In this document: positions 55,744-64,000 of the stretch, in pieces
Numbering within the stretch: position 1 is the stretch's first letter
Layout: each line of letters begins with the position of its first letter
From: Mytilus edulis
Taxonomy: Eukaryota; Mollusca; Bivalvia; Mytilida; Mytilidae
Assembly: GCF_963676685.1 (NCBI RefSeq)
Contig: NC_092350.1
Location: forward strand, 3,647,486-3,711,485
DNA: 64,000 nucleotides
Reading direction: 5' to 3'
The notes under the pieces: generated by a model
What the model saw: only the letters and a program-made list of their open reading frames with translations
Database searches by the model: none
What the model was told of the DNA's origin: nothing
Position numbers and translations under genes: made by a program

Positions 55744-58108
55744 TCCTTCGTGTAACTCGGTGAATGTGATGAATATTTTCAACTCGACTCCTCGACGTAG
55801 ACGCAGTCATGGTCATCGTCATTATACATCACCTTCTCTGCATGATGTCTCTATTAATGACTTGTTGCCATTTATACAAAAGCCGTTAGGTATTCATCAC
55901 ATTCGCACGAAACTTTATTCATTACCCCTTTCAAAACTTCATTCTCTGTTCAATTTATGTTTGGAATCCACTGTTACAAACCCTCATTCAAACCTATACA
56001 AAATTACAGCTATAATTTCGGATATTGCAAGTCACAGACTTTTCAAGCCAGTCCGCATTGGCAAAGATGAAAAAGAGAAAAGATCTTTCCTTAATCTTTC
56101 CTTTGCCAACAAAGGTATCGATGGCGTCAACTTAGGCAATATCCTTCATCATAAATTAGTTCAATCGAAAATACCTCCTTATTTCAAAGACCAGTCTGTA
56201 CCAATCATTTCTTATACCTATACTAAACCTATTGCAACTAAAATTTTCAATAACAAACACGTTTTGCAGGATCTCGATATTGACGACTTCAAGTCTAAAC
56301 CTCCCGATTGCACTTGTGCTAGTTCCCAATTCACATATAATCCCGCTGGCCACGTTATTACCGGTGACCTCAACATTGTTAATAACACTTCTCTACGAAA
56401 TGTGTTATCGAAAGGTCCGAAATATCGTGAGCCTAAATCCATCAATTGGAAATTCAACTTTAAAATTTTGATGGATTCAGTTGAGGATTATGCCAGGCAA
56501 TGGGCTAAGCGCGAGAAGGAAGACGTAGACACTCTTTCCGAATGGATTAAGGCAGTGAGGTCGTTGATACAAATCAGAATTATGAAACTGAATGGGTCTA
56601 TCAATGCCCATGCTACGTCAATCTTTAAAGACCCAAATGTTGCAAAACACCTATCCTACCTCCATGACAAATATGTTGTTGTCCCCGCAGATAAAGCCCC
56701 AAACAACATCGTTTTTGTATGTAAAACTCATTACATTAACTGCTTGATAAACGAATTAGGTATTGACAATTCACTTGGAAACTCAACATATACACTCACG
56801 ACGCTTACCAAAGAGGAAATCCTGGATAATCATAGGTCTGTTCTGTGTTCCTTTGGAATTTCAACCAAAGATGAAGAACTGGATCTGCCATCACTGTTTT
56901 GGATACCTAAAATTGAGAAAGGAAATGGTGAATATGTCAAAGCGACAACCACCCGACCATAGAGCAAACAACAGCCGAAGGCAACCAATGGGTCTAAACT
57001 ACATAAGTGTCCTTACAAACAACGGTATATTGCTGGGTCTTCCAAGTGCTCCACGAAACCTCTTTCTAAATTATTAACATCTATTTTATCAGCAATCAAA
57101 GACGGGCTTCAAAGTTATTATGAAACTGCCTATTCTAGAGGGGGCGTGAATCAGATGTGGATACTTAAAAATTCCAAAGATCTTTACGAGTACATATAAT
57201 CTAACTCTCTTTCATCTTGTAACAGTATTAAAACATTTGACTTTTCTACTCTGTACACTAGTATTCCACATTCCAAACTAAAAGACAAATTGAAAGAGTT
57301 GGCATTGCTTTGCTTCGTAAAAAAGAATGGCCAACGTAGATACAAGTATGTTGTCTTAGGGACAGATAGATCCTACTTTGTAAAGGATCACTCTGATTCG
57401 AACAAAAAATTCTCTGAAACTGATATTATCAAGATGCTTGATTTCTTGATTGACAACATATTTGTTACGTTCGGAGGACGTGTTTTTCAACAGACTGTCG
57501 GCATTCCAATGGGAACAAACTGTGCCCCTCTACTTGCCGACTTGTTTCTTTATTATTATGAGGCTGACTTCATGCAGGAACTTCTTAGGAAGAAAGATAA
57601 GAAGTTAGCACTATCCTTTAACTCTACGTTTCGCTATATAGATGATGTTCTTTCACTAAATAATTCAAAATTTGGTGACTATGTGGAACGCATCTATCCA
57701 ATCGAGCTAGAGATAAAGGATACTACAGATACAGTTAAGTCGGCCTCATATCTTGACTTACATCTAGAAATTGACAATGAGGGTCGGTTGAAAACAAAAC
57801 TTTACGACAAAAGAGATGATTTCAGCTTTCCAATTGTGAACTTTCCATTTCTAAGTAGCAACATTCCAGGAGCACCTGCATACGGGGTATATATCTCCCA
57901 ATTGATACGATATTCCCGTGCTTGCATTTCCTATCATGATTTTCTTGATAGAGGGTTGCTGCTCACAAGGAAGCTATTAAACCAAGAGTTCCAAATGGTG
58001 AAGTTGAAATCATCCCTTCGTAAATTTTACGGACGCCATCACGAGTTGGTTGACCGTTATGGAATAACCGTATCACAAATGATATCGGATATGTTCCTTA
58101 CATCGTAA
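55744..58108 (+). pseudogene. Naiad-type element: linker and reverse transcriptase
   Basis: The frame starts at SSPSCNSVNVMNIF (55,751) and passes an HGHRHYTS linker, LNLSFANKGID, and the N-terminal RT region VVVPADKAPNNIVFVCK to LPSLFWIPK. After an 87-bp insertion it resumes with LHKCPYKQRYIAGSSKCSTK, then FDFSTLYTSIPHSKL (motif A), GRVFQQTVGIPMGTNCAPLL, FRYIDDVLSLNN (catalytic motif C near 57,636) and SYLDLHLEID. It ends at MISDMFLTS. Two in-frame stops disable it: TAG at 56,960 inside the insertion and TAA at 57,197-57,199 (DLYEYI, stop, SNSL). The remainder of 780 codons is open, so the copy is young. Confidence 0.88.
56912..56998 (+). repeat. 87-bp insertion in the Naiad RT with 5-bp target duplication
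   Basis: A piece of the mussel repeat of 43,310 (GAGAAAGGAAATGGTGAATA, GACAACCACCCGACCATAG, CAACAGCCGAAGGCAACCAA) splits WIPK from LHKCPYKQ. CTAAA occurs at 56,907-56,911 and 56,994-56,998. The length is a multiple of three but brings in a TAG. Confidence 0.8.
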
Positions 58109-58415
58109 CTACAATCCCCTTCCCTTTCCTGAATGTGACTTACCGAATTAGACTATTTACCGGATTTGTTATCACATAAGCAACACGACGGGTGCCGCAT
58201 GTGGAGCAGGATCTGCTTACCCTTCCGGAGCACCTGAGATCACCCCTAGTTTTTGGTGGGGTTCGTGTTGTTTATTCTTTAGTTTTCTATGTTGTGTCAT
58301 GTGTACTATTGTTTTTCTGTTTGTCCTTTTCATTTTTAGCCATGGCGTTGTCGGTTTGTTTTAGATTTATGAGTTTGACTGTCCCTTTGGTATCTTTCGT
58401 CCCTCTTTCAATATA
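58109..58415 (+). mobile_element. Naiad-type element, 3' untranslated tail
   Basis: Contains CCTTCCGGAGCACCTGAGAT, TTTTCTATGTTGTGTCATGT, AGCCATGGCGTTGTCGGTTT and CTGTCCCTTTGGTATCTTTC, repeated at 50,925-51,119 and, reversed, at 21,520-21,665. It ends at about CGTCCCTCTTTCAATATAAA. Confidence 0.8.
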
Positions 58416-59694
58416 AACAGATGACAAAAATAAAACAGTCGTGATCCGGAGTTGCAACACACAGCCACATCATTAAGGTATAACAATGCATCAATTCTTC
58501 TGTATGTTAAATAGATTTTGGATTGACTGAATTGTCTATTTGTAGAATAGGTACACATTTATGTTGCAGTCTCAGACTTCAGTCGGTGGTTTTAAGTCAA
58601 ATATTGTTTTATATGTAGTGTATATGTTAGTGGCAATAAGTGAAATTAGGCATTAAGCTTAAATCCTAGGCAATAAGCAAATGCCTAGGCAGTAAGTCTA
58701 TTGCCTATATGATGTTAGGCATTAGTCTTAAATCCTAGGATTTAAGCTTAATTCCTGAAAAATGTGTGCAGGCAATAAGCTTAATGCCTAAAATATAAAT
58801 GCGACATTTATTCATTTTTATTTAAAACATTGTTACATAACAACCTTATGAAAACTAGGGCCTGTTTATCGAAACGGTCCTAAAATTGGTCCTATAAGGT
58901 ATTCTTAGGACAGTCATTATCATAAAGTTAGGACCGACTTACGACATGTCTCAGCATGCAAATCTAAGCTATTTTCGGATTATCTTAGATAGGATATCAA
59001 TGATAACAGTTGTACCATTTGATTATTTTCTTTCACATACGAAAGGCAACTATTCAATAGTTTGCAACTTCAATGAAAACATAATATGTTCGTTTTGTCT
59101 GTATGACACGTGTCGTTGGTGTAAACAGTATTTTATTATGCATTATAAAAGTACATTTTATATTCACATTCACAAAATGGATTCAGAAACAAGCAACAAG
59201 TGTTTATATTAATCTGTTTCCGTGTTAAATTAAATACATTAAAGAAATAAAAAAAGCATGCTCTGTTTTATTAGCGCGCGGTTCTACATTAGAATCAATA
59301 TTAGTCTGGCCATTCGATCCCAGTGCTAAAGGTCTTTCGGTCATTTATGAGTGAAATTGGCATGCATAAATACAAATTCAAAAATAAGAAAGCAATGAAT
59401 GAGGTTGTTGAATTTGATATATGACTTTTTGTGCCCGTGCTTCTTGTTAAATATTTGTATGTTTTTATTGTGATTTAGATACTTGTGGTACATGTACTTG
59501 TAAATCCTGTCATTATTGTTTATGATGCTTTGTAACATATATGACGTGGCCCTGTATTTATATATCCCGTTATTTTGTTATTGTACTATGGTAAATGTGT
59601 GTATTCTTGTCTTTAATGTGTGCTAATACAATGTATGATTGGTCTATTTGCCATTTTGTTCCTATTTGCTACTATGGCTTTTCTACCTCAGGAA
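58416..59694. other. Non-coding sequence with a palindrome-rich segment
   Basis: No gene is recognised. 58,635-58,795 is built from short inverted and direct copies of TAGGCATTAAGCTTAAATCC and GGCAATAAGC (for example TAAATCCTAGGATTTA). Confidence 0.5.
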
Positions 59695-59880
59695 TATAAT
59701 ACCTTAGCTATATTTGACAAAACTATTATGACTTTTGGTCCTTTAATGCTCTTCAACTTCGTACTTTATTTGGGCTTTGTATATTTTTGGGATTCGAGCG
59801 TCCCTAATGGGTCTTTTGTAGACGAAACGCGCGTCTAGCGTAAATACAAAACTTAATCCTGGTATCTATGATGAGTTAAT
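59695..59880 (+). mobile_element. Retrozyme-like repeat, copy C
   Basis: CCTCAGGAATATAATACCTT, AGCTATATTTGAC, TTTTGGTCCTTTAATGCTCT, TCAACTTCGTACTTTATTTG, the hammerhead region, then AATCCTGGTATCTATGATGA. Collinear with copies A and B. Confidence 0.72.
59797..59843 (+). ncRNA. Hammerhead ribozyme, copy C (core mutated)
   Basis: Stem II GTCT/AGAC, GAAA, the stem III region and GTC are kept. The core CTGATGA has become CTAATGG, and stem I has lost its two core-proximal pairs. G5 and A9 of the hammerhead core are required for cleavage, so this copy should be inactive. Confidence 0.8.
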
Positions 59881-60572
59881 TTACATATTTGTTTGTGTTT
59901 TAGTGAGTAAGATTTTTTCACAATGTTGACTGCTGTATTTTTTAAACTTTTTTTTTTATCTATAATGTCTGTTTGTTTTGTTCACGCATTGTTGTCAATA
60001 TTGTAACAACTGGACAATTATAACATTTAATAATTTTTACAAACTGGAATTTACTATGCTAACAGAAGAAATAAGTCAACTACAGATGGATGAAAACTTT
60101 ATTGGATGATGGCCTGCAACAGAAATATTATTGACTTATGAACATTTATTTGAATTGGACATACTGTTATATTTGCAACTTTTTAACTTTATGCATTTTG
60201 TTTGGCAAGTGCCCCTTCCACTTGTTTACCAAACTCGTTTTACTGTATAACATATTTTTCATAGATTGTAAGGTGTCTGGCACAAATATGCATATACCTG
60301 AGATTATATTTCAACCCATTATAAGTCCTGAAAGTGTCTCAGTAAGGAAATATTTAAGTTTTACTATCGGTCCAAAGCATTTTTGTTGTTTCTCCGCGAA
60401 GAGCCATTTTACAGGTCATGTGACCGCAGTAGGAAATATTTTTGTCGTTGTCATTATATATCTTAAATCTCTTAAGGATTCTATAAGAGTAAGAAAAAAG
60501 TCATTACATTAATAGTTTTATTAAGGCTCCATTATTTATATCTGTTAAAGATTAGTTTCTTAGGGATTATAT
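59881..60572. other. Non-coding sequence before the LTR element
   Basis: No gene is recognised. Confidence 0.45.
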
Positions 60573-61394
60573 TGTAACCAGTTTACTGCTGGAATTTAGA
60601 ATCAGTACTCCCGGCGTCTGCTCTAGTCCTACGCACGGCTAGAAATTGGAAACAAGTAGTAACGAAGTTTTAAGCTTCTTTTGCTAAATTTAAATAAAGG
60701 AAAAGTTAGGACTTTGGCCCATTTGTATAATAATTAAAGAACAGGCATTTTACTGTCAATTTTACATGTGATTTTTAAATGTGCAGGTTTTCCTGTCAAG
60801 CCCTTATTTTATCGGACATTTTCCTGTCAGCCCAGACAGAGTTCTCATTGGCCCTCAGGGATCCCTGGCTAGATCCCTTATTTTCTATTGGCTTTCAGGG
60901 ATCTCAAAAGTATATAAATAAGGTTCAACTCAGTGAAATGGCGGATAACTTGTTAGCTCAAGCCTAACTAGTAGCTAAGCCTTAACAACCTGAAAGTTTA
61001 TCTTTACCAGACCTAGCCCAACAGAAAAGCCAAGCAGGTTAATATGCTTTAATAATATAAGATGAAGTATTTTTAAGGAAATGTAAATATAAAGGCAGTT
61101 ATCCCCCACCACACTGAGTGACCTAAATGACCCGAAAACTGATTACTGATTAAGCGTCTGCATGTCTGCATTTGTCTGTGTACTATATACCATGAACATG
61201 TAAAAATAAATATAATATACGTTCGAACCTATAGTTTATGGACTGAGAAATATGAGTGCATTGCCTGACATCCATTCGTCTTTAGAGGTAGAAGAAGGAA
61301 AAACCCCAAGATGCAGAATATTCCTGACGAGAGCCCCAAAACTTGTCAACAGACCCTTCCACAATTAATCGGCCTGTGGCGGCGGTTTGTTACA
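60573..61394 (+). mobile_element. 5' long terminal repeat, Ty3/gypsy-like retrotransposon
   Basis: The LTR is defined by TGTAAC at 60,573 and its inverted match GTTACA ending at 61,394, immediately before a primer-binding site. It is 822 bp. Inside is a TATA-like TATATAAA at 60,911-60,918 and an AATAAA-like signal at about 61,206. The matching 3' LTR lies outside the window, so the left boundary is inferred from the short inverted ends. Confidence 0.7.
60911..60918 (+). promoter_or_regulatory. Candidate TATA box of the LTR
   Basis: TATATAAA about 340 bases into the LTR. Transcription would start some 25-35 bases further on, near CAACTCAGTG. This is inference from sequence alone. Confidence 0.45.
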
Positions 61395-61395
61395 C

Positions 61396-61413
61396 TGGTG
61401 TCAGAAGTGGGAT
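61396..61413 (+). other. tRNA primer-binding site
   Basis: TGGTGTCAGAAGTGGGAT starts two bases after the LTR. TGG complements the tRNA CCA end, and the rest resembles the 3' end of a leucine tRNA. This sets the LTR boundary and the direction of the element. Confidence 0.75.
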
Positions 61414-61685
61414 GTCAACTCTTCCAGACATCCCGTGATCGTACCCATAGCCAATTCGGGATTATTTTAGCTTCGACGAGTGGTGGAATATGCAAATAAT
61501 AAATTGTAAATAACGTTTCCAGTTACTGTTTTTATCGTATTTTGCGTTGTTCCGTTACCGTTGTATTTATGAATTAAAATTTAGATGAACGTTTAAACGA
61601 CAGTATTTTAACCCTGTATGTAATCAGTTTTATAAAACAAACACAAAATAATGTTTGTTATCTTTTTAATAAAGCAGCAGCAGAA

Positions 61686-61838
61686 ATGTCAGACTTTGAA
61701 TGTGATGATAATGAGACGCCCCAATTATTAAAACCTCGAGATGAATCTCCCGACCGAGAAATCATGTTCAGACGGAACATAGGGCCGAGTGGCAGCGGTA
61801 CCGCCGGGGACGACGACGAAGCGGGTCAAGGTGACGTA
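61686..61838 (+). CDS. gag, first segment (before the insertion)
   Basis: ATG starts MSDFECDDNETPQLLKPRDE and continues through an acidic stretch (GTAGDDDEAGQGDV). The frame meets TAA at once in the inserted sequence (61,839-61,841). If 61,839-62,289 plus one copy of the 9-bp duplication is removed, the frame runs on into the main gag segment with no shift. An alternative is that gag starts further downstream, but no ATG lies between the insertion and the conserved region. Confidence 0.65.
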
Positions 61839-62289
61839 TAAACTGGACCCCTGTTGTGTTCACTTATCGCTACACTGACAACAGGTATGGCCTAAATCCC
61901 GTGGTCAGAATTCTGACCACGGGATTTAATAATCAGGGCTATGTTTAATTATTTATTATACTGATAGCAAATCAAAGAAAAATTAGCACATTTATTACCC
62001 TACTGAGTTCTTAAGGGAACAAAAGATACCGGCTCAGTTTGTCAAGAACATGTTAACACGCTCGTTGGTCATTTATCTGTGCTACTGCCATGGGGTTAAT
62101 TAACAGATACTTGTTTATTTTGCGGCATCGCAGTATTAACATTTGAGGTCAATTTCCTATCACTTTAATTGGCCAATTTTATTAGCGAATCGTTGAGTTT
62201 GTAAGACTCGTCCAATTAATGCCAATGTGACAATAGCACCAACCCGTTCCTTCGGTGCAAAACTATAGATAGAACGGCGGACCAGTTTA
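61839..62289. mobile_element. 451-bp insertion in gag with 9-bp target duplication (MITE or introner-like)
   Basis: GGTGACGTA occurs at 61,830-61,838 and at 62,290-62,298, flanking 451 bp. The inner ends are inverted: TAAACTGGACC at the left and, reversed, TAAACTGGTCC at the right. Nine-base duplications are typical of Mutator-like transposons. Counting from GT at 61,831 to AG at 62,290, the segment begins GT and ends AG, so it also has the form of an intron. It contains a perfect 36-bp palindrome (61,893-61,928) and a CCTGTTGT/ACAACAGG hairpin. No coding is seen. Confidence 0.75.
61893..61928. repeat. Perfect 36-bp palindrome
   Basis: Arm TAAATCCCGTGGTCAGAA is followed directly by its reverse complement with no loop. 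It lies inside the gag insertion. Confidence 0.95.
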
Positions 62290-63348
62290 GGTGACGTACC
62301 GATCAGAGACGAATACCGAGGCGTAGGCGAGAATTTTTACCGTAAAGAATACCAACTTGGACCAAACCAGAGAGATTTACCAGACAGAAACCAAAATATC
62401 CGTGGCAACAATCCAGATTTTGACAACCAGATACCGACAGGATTTCCAAGAGGAAATACAAGTGGAACTACCATTAAACCAGAGCCCTACAATGGAAAGG
62501 ACAGTTGGGAAGAATATATTTCTCACTTTGAAAACTGTGCAGACCTTGGAAGATGGAAAGAATCTGAAAAAGTTCTTTTGCTTGCTGCTAGCCTATGGGG
62601 ACCAGCTAGGACGTTCTATATAAGCCTTACCAGTACTGAGAAAAAATCCTACTGTTTATTAGTCAGAACCCTTGAGCAGAGATTTGGAAATGCCAGACAT
62701 CAGAATAGATGGCTTTCAAGATTTGAAACAAGAACCAGACAACCTCAAGAGCCCATTGCAAATTTTGGAGATGACTTACGCCAAATGGCCCAAAAAGCAT
62801 ACAGTAACATAGACACAAGAGCCCAAGAAGTCCTTGCCCTTAACCAATTGTATAAAAATATTTCCCTTGAAATGAAGTGTCGTTGCATAGATAAAGATTG
62901 TCGTTCAGTTACTGAAGCAGTAGACCTAATAGAGAGATATGAGGCTCTCTTGGGGGATCCTAATGATAGAAAAAGGGGGAATATAAGACAAGTTTCAGAT
63001 ACTAAGACCTACCGAAACACCCAAGATACTGACATACCAGTCCAAACCAAAGAAAATGAATCAATCCTACAGCAACTTATTAACAGAATAGATCGACTAG
63101 AACATGGTTCAAATAGTAGCCAGACCACTCAAAGAGGCCCAAGAACTTGTTTTACCTGTAACTCTCCTGACCACTTTTACAGGAATTGCCCTTTGTACAA
63201 GAGACCAGCAGGACCAAATCAAGCTTCCCCACCAAACTCAAATTGGTCGAAAAACAGTCCTAATTACCAAGGACAAAGTGGAAATAACCAACAGAACCAG
63301 GGAAACGGTTACCCGTCAGCTCACCAGACCGGAGCCAGACGGAGTTAA
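62290..63348 (+). CDS. gag, main segment, with CCHC zinc knuckle
   Basis: The 352-codon frame begins GDVPIRDEYRG. A capsid-like region (KPEPYNGKDSWEEYISHFEN, CADLGRWKESEKVLLLAASL, then RTLEQRFG, QPQEPIANFGDDLRQM) is typical of Ty3/gypsy Gag. It ends in a nucleocapsid knuckle CFTCNSPDHFYRNC (C-X2-C-X4-H-X4-C) near 63,150-63,190 and a Gln/Asn-rich tail. Gag packages the element RNA into particles. The stop is at 63,346-63,348; protease-polymerase lies in the -1 frame and overlaps it, so ribosomal frameshifting is the likely link. The family name is left open. Confidence 0.9.
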   Translation, partial: GDVPIRDEYRGVGENFYRKEYQLGPNQRDLPDRNQNIRGNNPDFDNQIPTGFPRGNTSGTTIKPEPYNGKDSWEEYISHFENCADLGRWKESEKVLLLAASLWGPARTFYISLTSTEKKSYCLLVRTLEQRFGNARHQNRWLSRFETRTRQPQEPIANFGDDLRQMAQKAYSNIDTRAQEVLALNQLYKNISLEMKCRCIDKDCRSVTEAVDLIERYEALLGDPNDRKRGNIRQVSDTKTYRNTQDTDIPVQTKENESILQQLINRIDRLEHGSNSSQTTQRGPRTCFTCNSPDHFYRNCPLYKRPAGPNQASPPNSNWSKNSPNYQGQSGNNQQNQGNGYPSAHQTGARRS

Positions 63349-63359
63349 AAGGGTCTGAC

Positions 63360-64000
63360 ATGGATATAGAGAGTAATGCTGAATTTAATGACAGAATAAT
63401 ACAAGTAGGAAAACATTTAGACCAATGGGACAATGGATTGTATACCAATGGTACAATTTCTGGATACAAGCTAGATTTTCTGATAGATACTGGTTCTACA
63501 GTATCTCTTATATCAAACCAAGTTCATAAAGATATTTTCCGGTCCAGTCCAGATGTAAATCAGGAATACCTATCAAATGGTATCCAAACCAATAGTTTTA
63601 ATTACCCCAATATTGAAAGTCCACAGGATGAATACAGTCTTCAGAACGTAAATGGGACCAATTTAACTACATATGGAATGGTAACTCTTGAGTTTTCCTT
63701 AAGAAGCGCCATCTTTTGTCACCAATTTATTGTATGTGATATCACACCTGATGCCATTTTAGGACAAGATTTCCTACTTAAGCATGTGAAAAAGATTGAC
63801 TACAGATCTCATATACTCCAAACATAAAATTTAGATATTAAATGTTGGGTGGGGGGAGAATTTAGAATGACCTGTCGTGTGTTAGCCAAAGATACTGTTG
63901 TTGTACCATCAAACTCTAGTATGACCTTACCTGTTAATGTACCAAACAAGGAGCATGTTACTAGCATAGCTATAATAGAACCCTGCAATCTTTTATACGA
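63360..64000 (+). pseudogene. Protease and start of polymerase, one internal stop, cut by window end
   Basis: A retropepsin-like aspartic protease shows the active-site LIDTGSTVSLIS (63,477-63,512) and a later ILGQDFLLKH (63,757-63,786). The frame is open upstream of this ATG, overlapping gag, as expected for a -1 shift. TAA at 63,825-63,827 interrupts QT, stop, NLDIKCWV; the same frame then stays open through RMTCRVLAKDTVVVPSNSSM to the window end. Reverse transcriptase, RNase H and integrase would follow outside. The single stop suggests recent inactivation. Confidence 0.85.

Noticed and set aside
62357-62623. Separate 88-codon ORF upstream of gag
   Set aside because: It is an out-of-frame shadow; the in-phase frame from 62,290 carries the conserved Gag residues.
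63104-63358. 84-codon ORF over the gag-protease junction
   Set aside because: It lies in the third frame, with no recognisable domain, between the gag and protease frames.

Overview
This window reads as nuclear DNA of a bivalve mollusc, most likely a marine mussel (Mytilidae, probably Mytilus). It is AT-rich and gene-poor. It holds intronless Toll-like receptor (TLR) genes, many retroelements of kinds abundant in bivalves, and several short dispersed repeats that I recognise as common in mussel DNA. The species assignment is inference from these features; no marker gene is present.

Layout: 1-1,126 is the decayed 3' end of a LINE. 4,235-4,742 is a bivalve dispersed repeat. 4,745-15,171 is a tandem array of about 107 units of 96-101 bp, with blocks repeated at offsets of 2,601 and 6,559 bp. 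TLR-A (15,330-17,831, +) follows it directly and is intact. 17,945-21,665 holds dispersed repeats, a 52-bp array and a hammerhead-ribozyme repeat. 21,884-27,766 is a decayed, internally deleted Polinton/Maverick (minor-capsid-like fragment, integrase, protein-primed DNA polymerase B). 28,020-33,000 holds two Penelope-like elements with C-terminal GIY-YIG domains and inverted terminal repeats, separated by tRNA-derived SINEs. TLR-B (34,304-36,826, -) is full length apart from one stop codon. 37,640-45,475 holds repeats, a Naiad GIY-YIG fragment split by a MITE, and a 70-bp array. TLR-C (45,480-46,912) and TLR-D (48,385-48,930) are relics. TLR-E (52,462-54,966, -) is intact. 50,113-51,119 and 55,309-58,415 are Penelope-like elements with the GIY-YIG domain ahead of the RT (Naiad type). 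60,573 to the window end is the 5' part of a Ty3/gypsy-like LTR retrotransposon.

How the parts relate: the only host protein genes I can support are the TLR paralogues, five copies in graded states of decay, which fits birth-and-death evolution of an innate immune cluster. Nearly everything else is mobile or repetitive DNA. The most interesting signals are self-cleaving hammerhead ribozyme motifs (three retrozyme-like repeats, one with a ruined core, plus hammerhead-like motifs in both terminal repeats of a Penelope element) and a 451-bp insertion in gag whose 9-bp target duplications create exact GT...AG ends. Removing that insertion as an intron would restore the reading frame.
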